A stretch of DNA of 64,000 nucleotides, taken from NCBI RefSeq assembly GCF_025567265.1, contig NZ_JAOQJW010000001.1, positions 124,001 to 188,000 on the forward strand, written 5' to 3'. The notes under the pieces are model-generated. The model did no database searches and was not told where the DNA came from. It saw only the letters and a list, made by a program, of their open reading frames with translations. Below, piece by piece: positions 56,786 through 64,000 of the stretch. The DNA comes from Dorea_A amylophila. Lineage in GTDB: Bacteria; Bacillota; Clostridia; Lachnospirales; Lachnospiraceae. A program made the position numbers and the translations under genes. Every line of letters begins with the position of its first letter. Position 1 is the first letter of the stretch.

Positions 56786-57643
56786 ATGGCAAACACAATT
56801 GCATTAAGAAAAACGTATTCGACATTGCTTGATGAAGCGTATAAGCTGGCATCCATTACGGCTATGCTGGATGGACCGAATGATTTAGTCCAGGAAGGTG
56901 CAAATGCAAATGAGATTTTGATTCCGAAGATGACAATGAGCGGATTAGCCGATTACAACAAACAGACGGGTTATGTAGCTGGTGATGTAACACTTGAGTA
57001 CGAAACTAAGAAATGTGACTATGACCGAGGACGTATGTTTACTGTAGATGCAATGGACAATATTGAAACTGCGGGACTTGCATTTAGTCGTCTGTCTGGG
57101 GAATTTCTGCGAACACGGGTAGTTCCAGAATTAGACACATGGAGACTTGCAAAATACGCGAATTACGCACCTACCGATAATAGAGTAACTGGGGCAATTG
57201 CTGATGGAAAGGCAGGAATTGTAGCGATTCGTGCGGGTAAGACAGCTATTAAGAATGCAGAGGCAAAAACAGAGACCTGCATTCTGTATATCTCAACAAC
57301 TTTAAAAGGAATGATTGAAGATCTGGATACAACGGCTTCGAAGAAAGTAATGGAAGGTTGGGCAGGAATTCAGGAAGTTCCATCAAGCCGATTCTTTGAC
57401 AAAGTTACACTGACAGCTGGTGGAGCTGGCGGTTACACAACAACCGGAGGAAAAGCGATTGACTTTTTGATTGTAGATAAAAATGCTGTTATCCAGAATC
57501 AGAAACACGTTGTTTCAAAGATTATTACTCCAGAACAGAATCAGGATGCTGATGCATGGAAGTTTGGTTACAGAACAGTTGGTATTGCAGAAGCGAAAGA
57601 CAATAAGAAAGTTGCAATTTATGTTCACACTGCTGCAGCATAA
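56786..57643 (+). CDS. Major capsid protein
   Basis: The 285-residue protein follows the scaffold, the expected place. It has the pattern of HK97-fold capsids of Clostridial phages: LLDEAYKLASITAMLDGPND, GYVAGDVTLEYETKKCDYDR, DRGRMFTVDAMDNIETAGLA, and a C-terminal AWKFGYRTVGIAEAKDNKKV. It is short, with no N-terminal scaffold domain, because scaffold is separate. Confidence 0.9.
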   Translation: MANTIALRKTYSTLLDEAYKLASITAMLDGPNDLVQEGANANEILIPKMTMSGLADYNKQTGYVAGDVTLEYETKKCDYDRGRMFTVDAMDNIETAGLAFSRLSGEFLRTRVVPELDTWRLAKYANYAPTDNRVTGAIADGKAGIVAIRAGKTAIKNAEAKTETCILYISTTLKGMIEDLDTTASKKVMEGWAGIQEVPSSRFFDKVTLTAGGAGGYTTTGGKAIDFLIVDKNAVIQNQKHVVSKIITPEQNQDADAWKFGYRTVGIAEAKDNKKVAIYVHTAAA

Positions 57644-57654
57644 GGAGTGATGCT

Positions 57655-58023
57655 ATGAACGTAACTTATGAATATTACAAGGATTCTTTTGGTGGTTCTC
57701 TGATTCCAGAGAATCGCTGGATTTCCTTGGAATTAAAAATGAGTGCAAGACTTAACCAGTATACATTTGATCGAATGAAAGAAGACAACTGGCCGGAACA
57801 AGCCAAAACAGCACTTTGTGAAATGTGCGATTGTGCATATAAGTATGAGCGGCGTGACGGAAAGACTTCGGAAAATAATGATGGCTATTCCGTGTCATAT
57901 GATACGAGTAAGCCATTGAATGTGATGTTATATGAAATCGCAGAAGTGTATTTGATCAATACAGGATTAATGAGTTTGGCGGTGGATGATGATGTTAACG
58001 AATGCAACGATAACTGTCTATAA
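57655..58023 (+). CDS. Head-tail connector protein (gp15-like adaptor)
   Basis: The 122-residue helical protein directly after the capsid gene fits the adaptor position (SPP1 gp15). It contains RMKEDNWPEQAKTALCEMCD and a MLYEIAEVYLINTGLM helix. Adaptors bind the portal ring. Assignment rests on position and size more than on sequence. Confidence 0.7.
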   Translation: MNVTYEYYKDSFGGSLIPENRWISLELKMSARLNQYTFDRMKEDNWPEQAKTALCEMCDCAYKYERRDGKTSENNDGYSVSYDTSKPLNVMLYEIAEVYLINTGLMSLAVDDDVNECNDNCL

Positions 58024-58396
58024 CCACAGATACGATCCACTCACCCGTTTCGATACCTGGCATAGAACTGTTATTGAAAATGTGCATATATATGTTAACC
58101 ACAAAGCATCCGTCGGCGATTCCGGACTAAACAGCGCAGAAGTATATAAGATCCGTATTCCTACCGATGTAGAGAATGCGGATCAGTATCTTCCGCCGGA
58201 AGAATATGCGAAGCTGGAAGATCCGGAAGAACACTGGACCATTCAGACAGATGATCAGATTGTACTCGGCGAGTATAATCAGGAAATTGAGAAGCCGGCT
58301 GATTTGAAAGATGTACGATTGAGGCACTGCAAAGTGTTGTCCTGGTCAGATAATCGCTTTGGCGGATTGCCACATTGGAAGATTGAAGGTGAGTAA
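57986..58396 (+). CDS. Minor capsid / head closure protein
   Basis: The 136-residue beta-rich protein (TITVYNHRYDPLTRFDTWHR, then KIRIPTDVENADQYLPPEEY) overlaps the adaptor gene by 38 bp; three successive ATG codons (57986, 57989, 57992) could start it. In position it corresponds to the SPP1 gp16-like stopper. It ends exactly where the next gene begins. Confidence 0.65.
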   Translation: MMMLTNATITVYNHRYDPLTRFDTWHRTVIENVHIYVNHKASVGDSGLNSAEVYKIRIPTDVENADQYLPPEEYAKLEDPEEHWTIQTDDQIVLGEYNQEIEKPADLKDVRLRHCKVLSWSDNRFGGLPHWKIEGE

Positions 58397-58780
58397 ATGG
58401 CACAGAAAAAAGAATTTCGAATCACGACACCAAGAGGCAGCGTATTCACATCAAGAGATGAAAACGGTAGCGTGACCGCAAAGATTGAGTGGGCACCGGG
58501 ATTTGCCGCACGGAAGGCAGAAAGCTTTTCCAAAGCGCAACAATTTGTTGATTCAGAGTGCCTGCGATATATGAATCCACTTACACCGAGACGAACCGGT
58601 ATGATGATCAAATCGGCAACGCTTGGCACAGTAATCGGATCCGGTTCCATTGAGTATCTGACACCTTATGCCCGTCGGCAGTATTATGAACATAAAACAA
58701 AAGCAAGATGGTTCGAAACGATGAAGGCGAGCCATAAGGAAAAGATTAAAGAAGGAGCTGAGAAACTTGCAGGACAGTAA
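58397..58780 (+). CDS. Minor capsid protein 2 family (head-tail joining)
   Basis: The 127-residue protein has a beta-strand N-terminus (EFRITTPRGSVFTSRDENGS) and the characteristic YMNPLTPRRTGMMIKSATLG motif followed by YLTPYARRQYYEHKTKARWF, seen in Minor_capsid_2 / HK97-gp10-type joining proteins. Its stop overlaps the start of the next gene by 14 bp. Confidence 0.8.
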   Translation: MAQKKEFRITTPRGSVFTSRDENGSVTAKIEWAPGFAARKAESFSKAQQFVDSECLRYMNPLTPRRTGMMIKSATLGTVIGSGSIEYLTPYARRQYYEHKTKARWFETMKASHKEKIKEGAEKLAGQ

Positions 58781-59195
58781 AAAACCGATTATTCAGAGCA
58801 TTCGTGACTATGTGCTGTTGAATCCGGATATTGACGATCGGAAGATTAACATTAATTATCTTGGAAATGGGATGGAGTATTCCATTGATCCGATTGGTGC
58901 GGATCCGAATTACAAGAAGTATGTGGATGGCGGAGGTCTGAAACAGTTTCAATTCGCATTCACAAGCAAGGAAGCATATGACGGCGATGCAAGAACCGGG
59001 ATTGCCAACAGTGGTTTTTATCAGGCTTTTGAGGAATGGGTTGAGAAAAATAATATGAATGATATTCTCCCAGAGCTGGACGAGCACAAAGCTGTTAAAG
59101 TTGAAGTGTTGCAGTCCGGCTTTTTGTTTAGCACAGAAGCTGATCTGGGACGGTATCAGATGATTTGCAGATTGATATATGAACAGGAGGTATAG
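58767..59195 (+). CDS. Minor capsid protein 3 / tail terminator
   Basis: The 142-residue protein starts at TTG 58767, preceded by AAGAAGGAGCTGAG, within the end of the previous gene. It has an SIRDYVLLNPDIDDRKININ N-terminus and a YQAFEEWVEKNNMNDILPEL helix, fitting the tail-terminator fold family that caps the tail tube. The TTG start is supported by the RBS; no ATG occurs early. Confidence 0.75.
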   Translation: MQDSKKPIIQSIRDYVLLNPDIDDRKININYLGNGMEYSIDPIGADPNYKKYVDGGGLKQFQFAFTSKEAYDGDARTGIANSGFYQAFEEWVEKNNMNDILPELDEHKAVKVEVLQSGFLFSTEADLGRYQMICRLIYEQEV

Positions 59196-59197
59196 AA

Positions 59198-59701
59198 ATG
59201 TCAGGAGATAATAAAAAGAGATTAGTAGGCAGACATAAGCGTGTTGCGTTTATGGATGTTACAGGTGACGGTAAGACATTTACCAGAATGACGGGATTCA
59301 CATCAATGTCAGATGGGAAAAATTCTACCGAATACAGCAGGCAGTATGTGGATGAAGCATCAGAACGATCAGACGTAGTTGGATATGCCCCATCTATGGA
59401 TTACGAATTTGATTTACATACAAATGATGCGGTGCTGAAAAGGCTTGCGACGATTACAGATGATGAACTTCTGGGATCGGATGCACAGGTGAACATTGTA
59501 ATGGTGGATCTGTTTGAGGTTAAGACAGAAGATCCGAATACCTGCACAGCAAGAAAACGTGACTGGAGCGTGATTCCGGATACGGAAGGTGATGGAACGG
59601 ATGCACTGATCTACAAAGGAAGCTTTAAAGCAGCCGGAAAGATTACAAAAGGAACTGCCACAACTACAGATGACTGGCAGACATGTACATTTGCGGAATA
59701 A
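59198..59701 (+). CDS. Major tail (tube) protein
   Basis: The 167-residue protein lies at the tail-tube position after the terminator gene. It shows the family pattern GRHKRVAFMDVTGDGKTFTR near the start, and WSVIPDTEGDGTDALIYKGS then FKAAGKITKGTATT near the end. Hexamers stack to make the tail tube. Confidence 0.85.
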   Translation: MSGDNKKRLVGRHKRVAFMDVTGDGKTFTRMTGFTSMSDGKNSTEYSRQYVDEASERSDVVGYAPSMDYEFDLHTNDAVLKRLATITDDELLGSDAQVNIVMVDLFEVKTEDPNTCTARKRDWSVIPDTEGDGTDALIYKGSFKAAGKITKGTATTTDDWQTCTFAE

Positions 59702-59723
59702 AGAAAGATAGGAGAGTGAGCCG

Positions 59724-60128
59724 ATGAGCTTTTTTAAATTTGGAGATTTTGAAGCGGAAGTGGATTTTACAGATGCTGATTTTTTGACGGACTTGGAATA
59801 TGCACAAGAGAAGCTGTCGGAAGATGCAGCTAAAGTTCCAAAGACAGGGAAAACAGCAGAATTGTTTAGAGCTCAGTGTCAGTGCTATTTTAACTTTTTC
59901 GATTATCTTTTCGGGGAAGGAACGCATGAAGCTATGTTCCAAGGGAGAACAAGTTATAAATTATGTATAGAAGCAGGAGAGAAACTTTCAGAATGTGAAA
60001 ATACTCAGACAGAAGAGTTCTTCGAAAAATATGATCGATATAACGTGCAGGAACATGGAAACAGACAGCAGAGACGTTATTACAACAAACAGCAGGGAAA
60101 GAAAAAGAAGCAGCATTACAAAGGGTAA
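59724..60128 (+). CDS. Tail assembly chaperone (G protein)
   Basis: The 134-residue protein (FGDFEAEVDFTDADFLTDLE, FFDYLFGEGTHEAMFQGRTS) precedes the Gp15-family gene and the tape measure, the place of tail assembly chaperones. Its C-terminus is very basic (RQQRRYYNKQQGKKKKQHYK). No clear slippery heptamer linking it to the next frame was found; the next gene has its own ATG. Confidence 0.75.
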   Translation: MSFFKFGDFEAEVDFTDADFLTDLEYAQEKLSEDAAKVPKTGKTAELFRAQCQCYFNFFDYLFGEGTHEAMFQGRTSYKLCIEAGEKLSECENTQTEEFFEKYDRYNVQEHGNRQQRRYYNKQQGKKKKQHYKG

Positions 60129-60134
60129 AATGTT

Positions 60135-60704
60135 ATGAATATTTTATTCGAAGAATTTCCGAAAACAGTCAGAGTAAATGGAGAAAGATTCTTAGTTGAA
60201 ACCGATTTTAGAGAATGGATCCGTTTTATACAATTGATTGATGATGTCAAAGTCCCTTGGCAAATTAAGTGCCGACTGTTGTTACAGTGGTACATAGATG
60301 GGATTCCGGATGATCTGGAAACGGCAGTTTATGCATTGGGTGATTTTCTGGCAATGAAAACAGAAAACGCAGAAGAGGATGAGAGTATTACCGGATCTGC
60401 ACCGAAGCAATTGTATTCTTTTGAACAAGATGCAGAGTGTATTTACAGTGCATTCCGAGAGGTGTATGGAATTAATCTGCAGACGATTCCGTATATGCAC
60501 TGGTGGGAGTTCCAGACATTGTTTGCTGGCCTTCCGGAAAAGACAGAGATCAAACAGAGAATTATGTACCGGAGCATAGATCTCCGGACAATTAAAGATA
60601 AGGACGAGCGTAAGAGAATTAAAAAGATACAGGAGATAGTTGCGCTGAAAAAGAAGAATCAGAGAAAAATGACAGATTATGAGATTGGAGATATGTTTGC
60701 GTGA
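60135..60704 (+). CDS. Tail assembly protein (bacteriophage Gp15 family)
   Basis: The 189-residue protein matches the phage_Gp15 family: ETDFREWIRFIQLIDDVKVP near the N-terminus, YIYSAFREVYGI-like CIYSAFREVYGINLQTIPYM, HWWEFQTLFAGLPE, and a basic Lys/Arg-rich C-terminus. It acts with the preceding chaperone on the tape measure protein encoded next. Confidence 0.85.
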   Translation: MNILFEEFPKTVRVNGERFLVETDFREWIRFIQLIDDVKVPWQIKCRLLLQWYIDGIPDDLETAVYALGDFLAMKTENAEEDESITGSAPKQLYSFEQDAECIYSAFREVYGINLQTIPYMHWWEFQTLFAGLPEKTEIKQRIMYRSIDLRTIKDKDERKRIKKIQEIVALKKKNQRKMTDYEIGDMFA

Positions 60705-60856
60705 TGGAGCATATGATTAAGATCCCGACAGAAAGAAAGTGGTTCCGGTGTCCTTGTTGCGGTAAGAAGTTATTGATATACGATGATACCGCCAAATGTG
60801 ATGGTGTATATATTAACTGTCGGGAGTGTAAGAGAGAAGTAAAAATAAAGATATAA
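60704..60856 (+). CDS. Small Cys-rich (KTR-like) phage protein (50 aa)
   Basis: ATG 60704 overlaps the preceding stop. The product has RKWFRCPCCGKKLLIYDDTA followed by CDGVYINCRECKREVKIKI, two Cys pairs that make a zinc ribbon of the cysteine-rich KTR/Com type. Com-like proteins of Mu bind mRNA to control translation, so a regulatory role is possible but not shown. Confidence 0.75.
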   Translation: MEHMIKIPTERKWFRCPCCGKKLLIYDDTAKCDGVYINCRECKREVKIKI

Positions 60857-60901
60857 AGCACATGTGAGCCGTTGAGCCGTGCTATCAGAAAGGATGATAG
60901 T

Positions 60902-63541
60902 ATGGCAGACGGCTATTTAAATTTTGATACCAAGATAAATGAAAAGGGATTTAATGACGGTATAAGTAAACTTGGTAGTCTTGGCAAATCAGGACTATCA
61001 ATAGTCAGTAAGGCAATGACTGGAGCAATTGCTGCAGTCGGAACCGGAGCTGCAGCAATTATAAAATCGTCACTCGGTGTAGTTGCCAACATGGAGCAAC
61101 AGGTAGGTGGTGTAGAGACTCTATTCAAAGACAGTGCGAATACGGTCATAGCAAACGCAAATAAGGCATACAAGACTGCAGGAATGTCAGCAAACAACTA
61201 CATGGAAACAGTGACAAGCTTTTCTGCATCACTGTTACAGAGTCTTGGCGGAGATACTGCGAAAGCAGCATCTTATGCGGATCGTGCCATTGTAGATATG
61301 TCTGATAATGCTAATAAGATGGGCACGAATATGCGTGACATCCAGAACGCATATCAGGGATTTGCAAAGCAGAATTACACCATGCTAGATAACTTAAAGC
61401 TTGGGTATGGCGGTACTCAGGAAGAGATGAAACGTCTCATTTCTGATGCGTCAAAGATGACTGATGTCCAGAAAGAACTTGGTGTTACAGTCGATGCAAG
61501 CAGCTTGTCCTTCGGAAATATTGTAAATGCTATTAGTGTTGTCCAAAAGCAGATGGGAATCACTGGGACTACTTCGAAAGAAGCAGTGACTACAATTGAA
61601 GGTTCTGTGAATTCTGCCAAAGCAGCTTGGGAAAACTTTGAAGCTGGAGTTATAAGTGCAAATGACCTTGTAGAGACATTCTGGACTGCAGCGCAGAATA
61701 TTTTTACAAATTTAGGACAGATCATCCCAAGATTAGGAAAAACGGGAATGGATGTTGTCAGCACACTTGCCGGAAAAATCGGCGGCGCTGTTCCACAAGT
61801 AAAAGGTTTTACTGATAGTATTTCCAAATTAGCAAATGAGCTGAAGGGAATGAACAGTGATCAACTGTTGAATCTTGGAAAAATGGCAGTGGTAATTGCC
61901 GGATCGGCTCCGGCGCTGTCCATATTTGGAAAAGGGATTGAAAATGTAAAAACTGCGACCGATGGATTTAATGGCATTATAGACGGAGTTGTCACATCTA
62001 TAGGTAAAGTACCTAAAGGGGCAAAGAGTGCCAGTGCCACGTTTAAAAAGATAGGTGGTGAGTTCAAATATCTCGGCGAAAGTATTGCGCTTCCGTTCCA
62101 GGATCTTGGGGAGAAAATAGCTCCTCGTCTGAAAGATCTTGGCGGATTTATGGCTGAGTCCTGGGCGAATGGACCGGGAGGAAAAATCACCGGAGCTGTA
62201 ATTGATACTGTTAAAAAGATAGGTGGAGCTATTGGACAAATTGGTCCTAAGCTTGCTGAAAAGTTCCCTGGAATAACAAAGAAATTTGCAGAGCTTGGCA
62301 CAAAGATGTCAGCCGTTTCAGCGAAGATTTCCAAAGTTCTGGGGAAAGTTGGAACAAAGATATCCGAATACGCCGGCTTTATCGGGGATGCGTTTACACC
62401 GATTTTATCAAGAGTAGCGTCCTTTGCGCCAACATTTTTCAAGTTGATCAATATTGGTGCAGGAGCAGCTATTATCGTAGCCGGTATGGGATTGATCTAC
62501 AGCCAGTTTGGCACACAGATTGATCAGTTGCTATTGCTTGTGCAGACAAAAGGACCGGAAGTAATCACAAATTTCGCAAATGGAATTACTGCAGCATTAC
62601 CTGGATTGGTTGCTCAGGGTGCAACGCTGATCATGGGAATCCTAAATGCAATTACGGTGAATCTGCCGGCATTGATTACTGCCGGAGTAAGCATTATATC
62701 CACATTGACGAGCAGTCTGGCAGCACAATTACCTCAATTGATACCATGTGCAGTACAGATGATACTGACATTGGTCACATCATTGATAAGCAATCTTCCA
62801 CAATTAATTACTTCAGGACTTAACTTAATGAAAGGCCTCGCAAGTGGAATTGCAAATTCAATCCCATTGGTGGCAGCGAAGGCACCAGTGATTATTGAAA
62901 AGCTTGCATCGACTATCATAACGAATCTTCCAAAGATTCTGACCGCAGGAGTGCAGATCATAAGTAAACTCGCTGTTGGACTAGTGCAGGGAATACCGGC
63001 ATTGATCGGAAAGATTCCAAGCATGGTAAGCCAGATTAAGAATGCATTTACCAGTGTGAACTGGGGCAGTGTTGGAATGAATATTATAAAGGGCATTGCC
63101 AGTGGATTAACCGGTGCAGCCGGTGCAATCGTAGAAGCGGCGAAAAGTGCAGCAAACAAAGCATTAGATGCGGCAAAGAGTGCTCTTGGAATCCATTCGC
63201 CATCCAGAGTATTCCGTGATCAGGTGGGTAAGATGATGGCTCTTGGTATGGGAATTGGATTTGAGAAGAACATTCCGATCAAGTCTATGAACGTGGGTGT
63301 GCAGAAAGTGGTATCCGGATTGCAGAAGTCCGTAGATCTTGCATTATCGGCGAGAACTGCAGACAAGACAGTTGGAAGAGTAAAGAATTATCCGGGATTC
63401 GATGGAGGAAAAGATATCGATTATGACCGGTTAGAAAAAATCCAGATGCGAGCTGCAGAAAAAATGGCGAAACGTCCAATCTATCTGGGAACAAAGAGAA
63501 TTGATGAGCCATTACCGAAAGGAGCGGTGCCGGCATTATGA
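60902..63541 (+). CDS. Tail tape measure protein
   Basis: The 879-residue protein has the TMP pattern: N-terminal LNFDTKINEKGFNDGISKLG, the PhageMin_Tail region with SFSASLLQSLGGDTAKAASY and TNMRDIQNAYQGFAKQNYTM, hydrophobic repeats (about 540-720; LVAQGATLIMGILNAITVNL), and a conserved SALGIHSPSRVFRDQVGKMM near the end. Its length sets the tail length; 879 residues suggests a short siphovirus tail of roughly 130 nm (about 0.15 nm per residue). ATG 60902 follows AAAGGATGATAGT. Confidence 0.95.
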   Translation: MADGYLNFDTKINEKGFNDGISKLGSLGKSGLSIVSKAMTGAIAAVGTGAAAIIKSSLGVVANMEQQVGGVETLFKDSANTVIANANKAYKTAGMSANNYMETVTSFSASLLQSLGGDTAKAASYADRAIVDMSDNANKMGTNMRDIQNAYQGFAKQNYTMLDNLKLGYGGTQEEMKRLISDASKMTDVQKELGVTVDASSLSFGNIVNAISVVQKQMGITGTTSKEAVTTIEGSVNSAKAAWENFEAGVISANDLVETFWTAAQNIFTNLGQIIPRLGKTGMDVVSTLAGKIGGAVPQVKGFTDSISKLANELKGMNSDQLLNLGKMAVVIAGSAPALSIFGKGIENVKTATDGFNGIIDGVVTSIGKVPKGAKSASATFKKIGGEFKYLGESIALPFQDLGEKIAPRLKDLGGFMAESWANGPGGKITGAVIDTVKKIGGAIGQIGPKLAEKFPGITKKFAELGTKMSAVSAKISKVLGKVGTKISEYAGFIGDAFTPILSRVASFAPTFFKLINIGAGAAIIVAGMGLIYSQFGTQIDQLLLLVQTKGPEVITNFANGITAALPGLVAQGATLIMGILNAITVNLPALITAGVSIISTLTSSLAAQLPQLIPCAVQMILTLVTSLISNLPQLITSGLNLMKGLASGIANSIPLVAAKAPVIIEKLASTIITNLPKILTAGVQIISKLAVGLVQGIPALIGKIPSMVSQIKNAFTSVNWGSVGMNIIKGIASGLTGAAGAIVEAAKSAANKALDAAKSALGIHSPSRVFRDQVGKMMALGMGIGFEKNIPIKSMNVGVQKVVSGLQKSVDLALSARTADKTVGRVKNYPGFDGGKDIDYDRLEKIQMRAAEKMAKRPIYLGTKRIDEPLPKGAVPAL

Positions 63542-64000
63542 TAAAGGCATATTATGAGAACAGCAAGGGAGAGGTGCTCTGGTTGACCAGGGCACCTTTT
63601 CGCACAATAGATGCGGACTGGTTTGACAGTACATGGGAAGAGACAGGGGATGGTTATGAAAAGGTAATTACCTTGGACGTATTTGGAAAGAGAGAAGAGT
63701 TCACGCAGAACATGGAAACGCTGTATAGAATCATCTCCGTGGATGCTGAAACAGGGAATTACGGGCGTTTATATGTGAATGATACGTTCTTGCCGTGTCA
63801 GATTTATAAGACCAAGAAAACGGGATGGAAAGGATATGTGTATACGGAGGTAGAGCTTACATTCCTTGCTCCGGAATTGTCTTGGATCACGGTCTTGGAA
63901 AAAAGATTTTTCCCGCAAAAAGAAATAACTGCAGATAGCGGCTTGGATTTTGCTTGTGATTTTCCATTTGATTTTATGAACGAGAAAAGAGGGACTGCAG
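63538..64000 (+). CDS. Distal tail protein (Dit-like), 5' part only
   Basis: The frame starts at ATG 63538, overlapping the tape-measure stop, and is open to the window edge. It encodes a beta-rich start with WLTRAPFRTIDADWFDSTWE, then EVELTFLAPELSWITVLEKR-like sequence (VELTFLAPELSWITVLEK). The position after the tape measure and this pattern fit Dit/siphovirus tail component proteins that connect the tail tip. The gene continues outside the window. Confidence 0.8.
   Translation, partial: MIKAYYENSKGEVLWLTRAPFRTIDADWFDSTWEETGDGYEKVITLDVFGKREEFTQNMETLYRIISVDAETGNYGRLYVNDTFLPCQIYKTKKTGWKGYVYTEVELTFLAPELSWITVLEKRFFPQKEITADSGLDFACDFPFDFMNEKRGTA

Larger units (their letters stand above)
38690..64000. 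mobile_element. Siphovirus-type prophage, left 25 kb (right end beyond window)
   Basis: Continuous phage gene order: integration, lysogeny, switch, recombination/replication, packaging, head, connector and tail. The left boundary lies in 38660-38735, between the interrupted host gene and the serine recombinase; the core site cannot be fixed without the right end. Portal, MuF, scaffold, capsid and tail genes resemble those of SPP1/phi-105-like phages of Clostridia. The terminase large subunit is truncated (see 51637-52716). Confidence 0.95.

Noticed and set aside
59724..60704. Programmed frameshift fusing the two tail assembly chaperones
   Set aside because: The two genes are separated by 6 bp and the second has its own ATG; no slippery heptamer was seen near the end of the first, although the A-rich 60090-60120 tract was considered.
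1..64000. CRISPR arrays, tRNA or rRNA genes
   Set aside because: No regularly spaced 25-40 bp direct repeats, no cloverleaf with a conserved TTCGAATC-type T loop, and no rRNA-like sequence were noticed on reading; a tRNAscan-SE and CRISPR-finder run would be needed to exclude them fully.

Overview
The window looks like chromosomal DNA of an anaerobic low-GC Firmicute of the Clostridia, most likely Lachnospiraceae. This is inferred from strong AGGAGG-type ribosome binding sites, the order rpsB-tsf / pyrH-frr-uppS-cdsA-dxr-rseP, the short clostridial form of ThiC with ThiW under a TPP riboswitch, and the types of mobile element present. No tRNA, rRNA or CRISPR array was seen.

Layout. 1-2079: end of an NlpC/P60 wall hydrolase, then rpsB-tsf with a promoter and a hairpin leader. 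About 2.1-8.3 kb: a compact integrative element related to Tn916/ICEBs1, with repressor, HelP-like protein, NicK-type relaxase/replication initiator carrying an oriT-like inverted repeat inside its 5' end, excisionase with an ATA start, tyrosine integrase, and small cargo. It has no type IV secretion genes, so it is probably mobilisable rather than self-transmissible. 8.5-17.7 kb: an antitoxin-like gene and a BlaI/BlaR1-controlled beta-lactam response locus (MecA-like PBP, two related lipoproteins, blaR1, blaI), with three BlaI-type operators and an internal duplication/deletion scar. 17.9-31.5 kb: CoA-transferase, a 630-bp nest of inverted repeats, thiC-thiW, a DUF1810 protein, signal peptidase I, a MATE exporter, and a five-gene molybdoenzyme cluster combining a DMSO-reductase-type enzyme and ferredoxin with a three-subunit xanthine-dehydrogenase-type enzyme. 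31.6-38.2 kb: xpt, then pyrH-frr-uppS-cdsA-dxr-rseP and a flavodoxin. The usual link between tsf and pyrH is therefore broken by about 30 kb.

38.7 kb to the right edge: a siphovirus-type prophage integrated by a large serine recombinase into a SpoIID-like/peptidoglycan-binding gene, whose 3' part remains at 38288-38686. Leftward lysogeny genes (recombinase, Abi/HEPN protein with a terminator-bearing leader RNA, ImmA-like protease, repressor) face a rightward lytic arm: Cro-like protein, antirepressor, YqaJ exonuclease, DUF1351, RecT, RusA, replisome organiser, terminase, portal, MuF-toxin, scaffold, capsid, connectors, tail tube, tape measure and Dit. Four copies of a TCGCAT-type palindrome mark the switch. 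The terminase gene has lost its ATPase half and is fused to an HTH leader, so the prophage is probably unable to package DNA although most morphogenesis genes look intact. The MuF protein ends in a toxin-like domain followed by a probable immunity gene.
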